Assembly: GCF_041146795.1 (NCBI RefSeq)
Contig: NC_135187.1
Location: forward strand, 21,397,056 to 21,461,055
DNA length: 64,000 nucleotides
Origin: Maylandia zebra
Lineage: Eukaryota > Chordata > Actinopteri > Cichliformes > Cichlidae
Direction of reading: 5' to 3'
In this document: positions 54,140 through 64,000 of the stretch, piece after piece
How the letters are laid out: each line of letters opens with the position of its first letter
How positions within the stretch are numbered: the first letter of the stretch is position 1
The notes under the pieces: model-generated
Told to the model about the DNA's origin: nothing
Databases searched by the model: none
What the model saw: only the letters and a program-made list of their open reading frames with translations
Position numbers and translations under genes: made by a program

Positions 54140-57080
54140 TTTGACCCGACCGAAGCTAACACTGTCCAATGGTTTATGTTAAAAGACAAAATAAGAAGGA
54201 AGTTCGACTTCTGATTGATCCGGTAACTGTAGCACGTCTGCTCACAACACAAACGCCACGACACCCTACGGCGGCCGACGAGGACAAATGGAGAAAAACG
54301 AGTAAAAAGGAAAACCGTATGTGAGCTTGTATATGAGCTTCAAATATAATTACTATTAAATCAGTTTCAAAAATATATATATAAATTGCTCATTATGTAA
54401 TGTATGTATGCCTTGTGCAACCCTGTTACTGTCATACTGAATATCCATTCAGTTTCAATACATTACAATAATAATTAATTTAGATTAATTTATGCAACTT
54501 TCAAAATCTACCTTAACTTTTCAAGGTGTGACAAATAAATACTCAGGAAAAATAACATGTTGTTTAATAATATTTATATGTTTGTGATGTTTTTTTCTAT
54601 ACATTTCTTTTATGTACAGTGTTGCAAATCACTGTTAGTTGGCAGTTGAAATGGAATATAAATGTAGTAAATGTAGTGTAATTGTTAGAGTGACACTCAA
54701 TCTTATAAGAAAACATTGGAAAAATACAAAATATGTCATAGAGGTCTGACCTTTATACTATACATGGTGTTAGTAAAATACAACTTGAAAGGCCCACACA
54801 AAAATAGTCTGATGTTAATTTGTCTGTGTACCCTACAGTGTGTCCACAGTGGGGTTGTCAAACTTACTTTATGTCATGGGCCATACCATACAGCCCAGTT
54901 TGATCTCACGTGGGCCAGACCAGTAAAACCTCTGCATAAAACAACACCCATCTAAACTGTTTCCATTCTTTAGCTGTCAAGAAGTACTTAAGAAAGCATA
55001 AGCATCAGAGAAAGACACCACTTACTCAATTCCCCTTGATATTTTCCAGACGACAGAAGGTATTGTTTTGGGTTTTCTTTGTTAAATTATTCTTTTCATT
55101 TAACGGATGAACAATTTGAGAAATCTTCATTAAAAATAATTGCGATTTCCAAAAAAACATGTTCTTTTTTCTGTTCTCATTCCGTATACAAGATTGCTTT
55201 GAAGAGCACAAAACTTTAATATGTGGACTTTCTTTACTCGTGTGTAGTAAAGCTGACAAAATAAAATGAAAAGCAGTGTATTTTATTTAAAAATGTAATT
55301 ATTTCACTGCAGTTTTCACAATTTCCAAAGACACCCAGTGGGACAAATTGGAGCCTTTGGAAGGCTAGTACTGCCGTCCGAGTCACATATTTGACGCGGT
55401 GCTCTAAAGCATATCGTCAAGTGTGTATCCCTGCAGGGAAATTTTCAAAGGCTATGTAACTCACTTTAAAATTTGACAAACCCACTAACAAAGGGAAGCT
55501 TTTCTCATAAGTAAGTATATCCACATCAGGCTTTAGTCTGTGTGCCTCAAGCCCGTTGTGAGGTGACAGTATTTAAAGAGTTATAGTCATATATCGAAAG
55601 AAGCCAAAGTAACTCGGCTTTTTTCTTTTTTTTAATGCAATATAAAGCTTATGTTGTCCCTGAATTGCAGGAAAAAAACCTGCAGGAATTTTGCATAACT
55701 GTCCACCAGTCTCTGACTTCAGATCACTGTAATTTTTGACCTCTCTTCCAAGCAGAATTCCTTCTCTTACTTCTCACGACTGAAAGCAGTCAGATGCACA
55801 AACATCCCACAAAATTTCACTGGGATCTAAATCTTAGCTTTGACCACTATAAGCCATTCCATCACTCTCCATTTGTCCTTTTTTTCAACCATTTCATGGT
55901 GGATTTGCTACAGTGCCTAGGATTATGACGCTGGTAAAAGGTCCACTTCCTCTTCACCTTAAACTTTCAGACAGATCGGCTCAAAAGATCTGAAAGCTCT
56001 TTGATGTGAAACTGAATCAAAGTGACTGCAATCTACACATTACCCACAACAAAGTAACCCCAAACCAACAATTCCTCCAACATGCTTCACAAACATCTTC
56101 CCTGGAAAAGCTGTTTTTGTCCATGCCCAACAGATCCTCTGTTATTGTAACCACAAAAGTATATCTTTTATTATGTCTAGACAACATTATTGTAAGCAGT
56201 CTTCGCCTGTATGTTCAATAGCAAGCTTAATATTATTTTCAGACAATAAAACCATCCAATTTGTGCAGTCTCTTTCTGAAACTTAGACACCAACAGCAGC
56301 AGTGACCTGCAGATCCTGTGATAATATCTGAGAGTGCTTGAAAACTTCTCTTTGCATTAAAGGGGTCAAATCTGCACTCAGACTACAGAGCAGCAGAAAT
56401 GTCACTTTTCCCTACAGCGACTCATTCATTTCAAATAATTTTTAGATCCCCGAATGCCAGACCCCTACCATTTTTTCCTGACAACTTTAGAGATTTCTTC
56501 ATATCTTGCCACACTGACATCAAAAGACTTTGTTAGCAAAGAGAGTCACAGGCTCTGGATGTCAGAGGTTCTAATCTGAGCGCCTGATTCTCATGCAATG
56601 GGTCTGAAGCTGTGATAAATGTAGGGTGTTTTATATGACTGATTTTTTCCTTTACATTATGAATATGAATCTGTGTCAGTTTCTTGTGTCTCTTGTTTTA
56701 GTATTCCTCCTTCAGGGAAGGAGGATGGATAAAGCACATTAAAAAAGCAACTCACATTAATCAAAGTGTTATAAAAAAAAAAAAAAGGTAGAATGGGAAA
56801 AAAAATACAAAAAACCACCAAGGGAATAGAAAAGAAATAAATAAATGTGTGTCAGTGGGTGCTAAACATATACAGTTGTGTCCAAATAAGTCACAGGAAA
56901 CACAAAGAGCAATCAGATGGACTCAAATGACTGATTAGTTTTAAGTCTAATTTTAAAAGACTCACTGGACCCCGTGGACATAGAACTGTTGATGATGGAG
57001 AGGCTGCTTGGACCAACAAGTACACAGTGTCTTGTGTGCAGGTTGTGGATTTTATGGAGGAAACAAACCTAGCAAGGGAG
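54140..57080. other. Gene-free region upstream of bet1
   Basis: Apart from the bet1 leader and promoter (about 54140-54300), no exon was recognised. 55940-56170 resembles part of a dispersed DNA-transposon repeat ('aaccaacaattcctccaaca', 'tgcttcacaaacatcttccc'), low confidence. In mammals COL1A2 follows BET1, but no collagen Gly-X-Y exon was seen here. Confidence 0.5.
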
Positions 57081-57089
57081 AATAGTGTA

Positions 57090-57265
57090 GTGGGTTGAGG
57101 CAGGTCATAGGTTAACTGGTTATTAAAAATTCAGGACAGGTGCGAGTATCAGTGTGAATGGTTGTTTTTACCTGTGTTAGTCCTACAAAAGACTGGCAGC
57201 CTGTACAGGGGGTGTCCTTCTGTTCTCTCTATGATAGCTGAGGTGGGCTCAGCTATCATAATTAA
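57090..57265 (+). repeat. L2-like repeat fragment with terminal hairpin
   Basis: 'ggttaactggttat', 'gtgtgaatggttgtttttac', 'actggcagcctgtacagggg' and 'atagctgaggtgggctc' follow in the order of a ubiquitous fish repeat. ATGATAGCTGAG and CTCAGCTATCAT form a perfect 12-bp hairpin at 57230-57258. Confidence 0.65.
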
Positions 57266-57269
57266 AAAT

Positions 57270-60200
57270 ATTCTACAGGGACTCATATTATGTCGAGACT
57301 GCACTAGCTTTAATGAAATTCAATGTTGTTTGAAACTTTTCTTGCGTGTTCATCTGTATGTGCTCTGGATCTCTTCTCATAACATAAAAACAACAGTCAT
57401 CATTCATGCTTTTGGTTGCCAAGCTCATGGGATCCGCACGCTTCGACACAAAGACATACTAAATATAGGAAAACAGTCTAAAAGAAGAAAACCGCTGATT
57501 CTTTTTTGCATCTCATGACCATCTTTTAAACACTGCCAGCCTAAAAGTGGTACACGTCAGCAGGCAAACACAGACAGATGTTTTCCTTTGAAGAGTTTTT
57601 AACGCAATCACCATAAAATGGAAAGAAATCTTCTTTGTGGGTTGAATAACACGGGCTTACTGACACATCCATCTGCGCTGCATGGGACAGAAAAGAGTTT
57701 CTCAATATTTGCAAAATCCTAGAGGTGCTGTTTAGCAGTGATGAGCTTTTCTTATCCCCTCATACATCATCGCTCACCTAGCTCTGTGCCAATATCGTAG
57801 GAGACAGCTAATATGATATAAGAGATTAGAATGACTTTCGTGACGTTAATTTATTCCAATCCAATATCTTATAAATACATAAAACTTTAAGCTCCCCTCT
57901 GCCATAATGCATTTCAATGCCCCAGCAGTCATCTTTTTATGTTTCAGCCAACGGCTTTGCTGTATGCATGACCTTGACATGAGTCAAAGAAAGGGAGGAT
58001 ATTGATTGAACTGTGTGCACCAGTCTCAGGTGTCTTTGTGTATCTGAGAGGATTAGATTTATTAAAAAGATCTTTAGAGTGGAGAAAGGCTTCTGGATGT
58101 CTAGAAACTGGCATTCATCTTCAGTGAATTGCGTGGATGCAGAACAGCCTGGCTGCACTGATCAGCATGCACAGTCCCTGAGCCGTTCTTCACAAACAGT
58201 ACAGTTTGCACTTTGCACAGATGTCTTTTCATCCTCTTGAGATATCTAAGAGTTTTCAAATGGTGCTTGAAATCTCCACAACAGATTTGAACGTGCTGTG
58301 GTAAACAGTACTGCAGTGAGGACGTATATAGCTCCCAATTTAACAGACTCTAAGATTCTTAAGAACTTATTATATAGTATCTGTAATAATTAGAAGAAAT
58401 TGTTAACATTTTATAGAAAGTGCTATTTTTGTTGGTACAGTGGGTACTGTTTTCTAGTCTGAATACTGCATACAAAGTCATTACTTACGGTGAAGATAAA
58501 TACACTGCTCGATAGCATAGGTACAAATGGCTAAAGTGGCATATCTCATAGTTAAAGTGTGGAAAAAATGTCAATTTGAGCTTTTTCTGGTGTATTTTGT
58601 GGGAACTATCCAGGTGCTGGTACTTTCAAGAACACCACTGATGTTAAATGCTACAGCTAGATGTTTTCTTTGTGATAAGAACAATTAGTTTGGTGGTTAA
58701 ATGTTAGCTTGATTCATTTCTGACCGCTAATTATTTCTAATAAATTCCCTGTTTTACAAAAAAAAGAAGAAGAAAAAAGCAGTTAAAAATGTTAATATTA
58801 AAGCGCATTTTTATAAGCAGGACAGGTTCCTGCTTAAAAATCAAAGCTACTGAGACCTGATCACTGCGACTGACTTCTCAGATCATCTGATCAAGCTCTC
58901 TTTATTGTTCTGTGCTCTTACTTTAAAACACATATTTGAGCCTCAGCCTGTCAGGTCGGCTGAATCTTTAAACAACAGCTGAAAACTCATTTTGATTGGT
59001 TAGTTTTTCCCTAATTCTTTCTGCCATTGTTTGGGACATAGTTTGCATGTACCGTGTATGTTGGAATGAATGTCTGACTGTATGATTGACTGTGAGTCTT
59101 TATGATGAGCATACTTTATCTTTAATGTTATTAGCAGCAGTAGTGGTAGAAGTAAGATGCCAAATCACAGTTATTTGAATATTATGTTAATGTTCATTAG
59201 CAGTGACAGAATGATTTTCAGACTCTTTCGCAGAGAACTCCAGCGTGTCGGCTCTTTGTTTCTTTGTTTCATTTTTGTTTTATTTTTTGGCATTTCACTT
59301 TATTCGACAGTGGTCGCCTGCTCACCCACTGAGCTAAACCAGCATCTTGTATTTTTAGTTTTAAACAGAGTTTTGACATATTTCTAAATTTATTTGTGCA
59401 TTATTGTTTTATAACGGTGTTATAACAGTGTTTTAGTGTGAAAATTCCCAGTATCCCAAGTTAGTTCACGCTACCAGCTTTTCTTGTCAACATTTAGGTA
59501 AAAAAGGATAAATGGTAGTTGGATAAATTATGCAATGGCTGCTCTGCATATATGGAAAAAACATATTCCCTGAACCCACCTATGTTAACTATTGAGGATA
59601 ATCCCCAGTCACCTAAGTATGCATGCCATTTGATGAGACAAGGCTATAATTAGCTGAAAATGAGAAGTGCTAACCTATCTCTGCACTGCACCTCTCTGGA
59701 TGCTGCTGAGGCTTAACAATATCTCGCTTGCCCTGATTAGCATGATTTCTCAGGAGAACGGAGCGATAGATGAGTCAGATGATGGTGGGGAGAAATGTAG
59801 AGGAATACATGCCTTAGGAAAGATCAAGAGGATGATATTGTGCTTCCTGATGTTAGTCTCAGGAGAAACAATTTTGATTCCCATACTTAATATTGCTTTG
59901 AACCACAGTTAAAAGAACTCTCTTTTAGCTTTGACTGCCTTGTAAATTTTGATTATATCAGGCTTAACATGAGCAATAAATGGTCATGCCGTTCAGGGTG
60001 AGCCTAAATCCTTTTATTCATAATTAAGAGTGTTTTAATAAGATGTGAGAGACTGTGAGATTTGGATAAGGGACTAGGACAGAATAGACAAATGCAGAGA
60101 GAAAATGAGGGCGATTTATGCCAGAATATAAAAGTCAGCTCATTACAAATTATGGTGGCCTGACTATTTACTGTTAGATGAATTATACAATAAAACGTTT

Positions 60201-63200
60201 AAAAAGGAATACTCATGACATTTACAGTAAATAAGGATGTGTTTTAATGGGTTTCTTTCAGCTTAACTACCTCTTTATTAGCATAATCAAGTTAAGAGTG
60301 GCCTATTATGAGTTTCCTTATTTTGGGTTATATATGCACACTGTTACAACGGTGTGGTTGATGCTCTTATTATACATAATGAAAGTCTTTATTTATGAGG
60401 TCACTGTATGCACCAGAAATCCCTATGATTGACTGCTCTGAATGGTCAGTTTCAAAAAGTTTTTTCTACTCTTGGCTTGCATAATGTAATTGAGAGCCCA
60501 GAAGCCCCGCCCACTCACTGATCAAACCTTTAGTTTCAAGGAGGAGCCAAAATGAGGGGAAAAATGAGGAAATCTGGCTCACAGAGAGAGGAGCCATAAC
60601 AGCAGATGAACTGATGGGCTCCACCAAGCCCAAGAATAAGAAGGATTATTTTGAATTATGAATTATGCAAAGCTACTGTAGAGGATAAACATATGAAGTG
60701 AGCATAAAGGGTCTCCTTTAAGCCAAATAGAATGAATAGTAATTTTGCACTGTTGCCACGTGTAGTTTGTAATGAATTACTTCACCAGTTGTTGTTTTTA
60801 TTTTGGATTTAAAATAAACCATCTGTAACGAAGTGAACCATCGTGGTCCTGGGAGTTTTCTGCATGTGATCATTTCTTGGTGAATTCTTTGAGTTTGGGA
60901 TTTGTGTTTGAGCTTTTCTGTCATTCAATAACTTTTCTGTTATTGAACTTTTTTTGTTTTGAGTTTGCTATTCGTCAATTTCTGTTGTTAACTTTGTGGT
61001 TTTGTAGCGCTTTGCTTCTGTGTTCTGGTTCATGTTTGCTTTGTTAGCACAATGGCGTTTCAGTTTTATTGTAGCCTCTGAGTTCTACTCGTTGCAGCAT
61101 TAGCTCTGAATTAGCCTTAGTTCCCACTTTGAGTTTGTTAATTGTGTTTAGTTCCCTTACTCTTTCTCTATCTCTTCCTCCCTCTGTGGTTCCTTTGGTT
61201 CCTTTATGTTTCCTTGTCTGTTGTGTCATATGTCTTGCCATGTATTAGTATTCATGTCTTCTCTGTTCATTTCATTTAAAGGCTACTTTTCTGTCCTGAG
61301 TGTTGTCATCTGTGGTTATTACGTTCAGCTGGTTTGTGGTTTGTTCAGATGCAACTTTGCAGACCTAAGCTGTGCTGCCAAGTTCTTTTCAGAGAGAGGA
61401 GAGGGGCTTTGTTCTGCCAACCCTTTCAAACGAGCCAGTTCAGTCATGTTCTAACTGTACTGTCACAAACTTTAACATTTAACATGTTAACTGAGGCCTG
61501 TAGAGCCCTGGTTCACCTCCTGTTAATTGGTCGGCCTCTTATCATCTGCATTTCAATACCAAACCCAACACTCCATCTAACCCGACACAAACATTTTGTT
61601 AATATTATATTTTAAAGATATTATTATAAGGTGTTACTTTCCTTCTTTCAGGTAATAATTATATAAATACAAAGTTACTGACATTGACATTTACGAGTTT
61701 CTACCAGCGAATAAAACAGTCACATTTAAAAGCCAAGAAAAAGTTACTGAAAAGACAAATCTGGTTGATATGAGGTTACAGATGACTCTGGGCAGTGATC
61801 AGAGAAGGCTTCTTGACTTTCATTAGATCTGGAAGCCTGGTGACCTCTGGGACTCTGATAACTAACTAAATAAATAAATAAATCTGTGTGATAAGCACAT
61901 AAAACATGATATCCTGCCATATTCTAAATGCCAGCTTGCATAACCTTCCAAATGAAAAAACTGCAGGGAGAAGCTGTCTCTAGACACAGAATGACATCTG
62001 CCATCATACGAGCGAGAACACGGCTGTCTCCCGACTGCTTTCTGCCTCGTTTCGACATACCCTCGTGCACAGATGCAGATCTGCATGTGTGATTTCAGTG
62101 TATCGTTTCTATCAGTTGTATAGGTTGCATGCATTGCATTTTGTCATCTTATTAGTATTCTGTTTCATCACAGTTTCCTTGCAGGAAAGGCATCCAACCA
62201 TTCAAGGGGGGAAAAAGGGGGAAAATTGAAATTTCAAATAGAGTGGGTGGGTGGGTGGAGAGGTGAAGGGATGCAGAGACTTTTTTCAGAATCATCCTTT
62301 AAAAGCTGATCTTTAAGCTTCATGACTATCCCATGTTTCTGAATTCTTGCAGGGGAACCCTTGTCACTCCTAATGAGCAAGCCTATTACTCAAACTAAAG
62401 TAGGTTGTCGCCCCATTGTCCCCATTCTGTTATTAACTCATCTCATCTGTGTCCCAGTATGTTTGCAGGTTGTCTTTGCCTGCACCTCATGACCCGCAAA
62501 ACTGCAGAAAAACGCCCCAAAACACATGAGCTGTTTCTTTCTTTTCCCATTGAGGTCTGGGCACTGATCGACGCCATCACTAATTTTCATGAAAAGGGTG
62601 ATGTGATGCCATTTACAGTTGAATTGAGATATTGATTCGCAAACATGCCGTTAACCTAAAAGGCCACTAGTCTCAAGAGGCCTTTTTTCCTCAGTCTGAT
62701 TGTGCCACATGGGACTGTTTAGTCCTCTCTCGCCGCTGACCTTCTAAAAGGTGCCATTTGAAGTGCTCGTGATTGCAAATTACATTACTGCTTTCCTAAG
62801 TACCCCTTGAACTGAAGATAACGCATGCTTTGCTTTTTATTCTTTCTCGTTCAGACGACACCTCTGTTGGTCCAACTTTTATTCATCTCCATCCACAGAC
62901 AGTCCTCAGCTGTATGTTTTCATTGTGATGAATGTGCGCCGGCTGATAGATAAAGCTGGTGTTGCAGAAAACTACAGTGACACACACACAAAAAAATATT
63001 TAGCTATAATTGTGGCTTGTATTCAAATTGTTATCTTTAATGGAGCAAAATCGTTGATATGTTGAAAATATTACTTCTGCCAAGGAGGTTATGCTTTTCT
63101 AGGGCTTGTGTGCACGTGTCTCATTCTCTCTGTTCATAAATACAATAGCTTGAAAGGTTTAAAGGTTTCTGATAAAACTTTGTGATGATAAAACCAAATG

Positions 63201-64000
63201 ATGTTCTTGATTTGGAAACTGAGCTTTTAAAAAAAAAAAAAAAAAGTTAACCCTAACCCTTTTTTAACCAAGAAAACTTTACTCCTTTACTTTAATCCAT
63301 CACCTGCTGAAAAGGAAACAAACTCCCCAAAATAATGCCAAGCAATATAAATAATATAAAAAAGCTTAAGGGTACCAGACAGGATACAAAGCCTAGTCTT
63401 TTGGAGCAATGCTCAAAAAACAAGAGGAAAAGATAAATATCTCACAATTTTAGAGGCTTCAGTTTTAAACTGATGTTTGTGCTTTGGAGCAATAAAGCTA
63501 CAACATATTTCAAGAATGCGTTAGTTTAAAATTTCTGCTTCAAGCTCATCACATCCTGACTCTTCATTCTGAGCTCAGTGGATACCCCCTCAGCTTTGTT
63601 CTGCAGTGCAATGAGACGCACATTTAGCATTTATTTCCTCAAGGAAGAACAACACAACCTTCAACCAGAAAGAGAAAGGACACAACAGAGGTTTGAGTCC
63701 TTTCTCTTACATTTTTGTATTTTACTCGCTTACTTTTGTAGCCTCTGGTTGCCCCCTTGGTCAAGCCATGTGAGATACTGGGCACTGTTTTCATTGCTGT
63801 TACTGCAGGATTAGGCTAAATGACAAACAGAGCACTTTTAATAGAGTCTTTGCACCATGCTTGGGCTTTAATTAATCAGTTAAAAAAAAGAATGACTAGC
63901 TGCAAATTATGAATTATGAATCTCTATATGACACGTTATGTAAGAGAACTTTTATGGAAAATCATTACTCTCAAGCTAAATGAGTCTGGAACATTTTCAT
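57270..64000. other. Gene-free region at the right end
   Basis: No exon, domain or RNA gene was recognised on either strand. The 118-codon frame beginning at 57162 runs out of the L2-like repeat and is not a gene. Weak retroelement-like fragments occur near 58910-59000 and 59270-59345. The rest is AT-rich, with poly-A and TAAA runs near 61866 and 63228. Confidence 0.5.

Noticed and set aside
63246-63260. Telomere-like 'taaccctaaccc'
   Set aside because: Only two units, with no array or subtelomeric context; chance.
54300-64000. Search for collagen exons (COL1A2 expected after BET1 by mammalian order)
   Set aside because: No Gly-X-Y repeat exons on either strand.

Overview
The window is vertebrate nuclear DNA, almost certainly from a teleost and probably a percomorph such as a cichlid. 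It has short GT-AG exons in long AT-rich introns, long CA/GT microsatellites, fish-type L2-like repeat tails, hAT and Tc1-like DNA transposon remnants, and a gene order matching the CALCR-TFPI2-GNGT1-BET1 neighbourhood of vertebrates (human 7q21). No bacterial, viral or CRISPR feature was seen. Most open reading frames longer than 60 codons are chance frames in introns or repeats. The real genes were found by splicing short exons, and every spliced frame was checked for length and phase.

Layout. 1-15.9 kb holds no recognised coding exon. It is inferred to be the first intron of a minus-strand gene whose 5' end lies at about 15.9-16.4 kb, where two strong minus-strand splice donors follow TATA-like boxes in a CpG-rich patch. 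Synteny and orientation suggest calcr. 16.4-26.9 kb is intergenic, with a Tc1-like remnant, an inverted-repeat element and a long GT microsatellite. 26.9-29.5 kb (minus) is tfpi2: five exons, three Kunitz domains and a basic C-terminal tail on a small last exon, 225 aa. 30.7-31.3 kb (plus) is a transducin-type G-protein gamma gene (gngt1), 73 aa, with CRX-like and NRL-like sites above its TATA box. 32.5-51.3 kb (plus) is a nine-exon acyl-CoA dehydrogenase of 435 aa with a mitochondrial-type N-terminus. Its 8.8 kb first intron carries three terminal-inverted-repeat elements, two of them with perfect 8-bp target duplications. 52.2-54.1 kb (minus) is bet1, a Golgi Qc-SNARE of 112 aa, tail to tail with the dehydrogenase. 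54.2-64 kb has repeat fragments but no recognised gene.

The genes share a neighbourhood, not a pathway. tfpi2 and gngt1 are head to head about 1.3 kb apart, and the dehydrogenase and bet1 converge. The main points of interest are: a dehydrogenase gene where the human locus, as I recall it, has GNG11; the non-MCAD-type placement of its catalytic base; a second Kunitz domain in TFPI2 that keeps an inhibitory-type P1 arginine; a compact photoreceptor promoter on gngt1; a 25+12 bp copy of a dehydrogenase exon/intron junction inside a repeat in a bet1 intron; a pre-miRNA-like hairpin at 5.7 kb; and several DNA-transposon remnants, three with exact target-site duplications.
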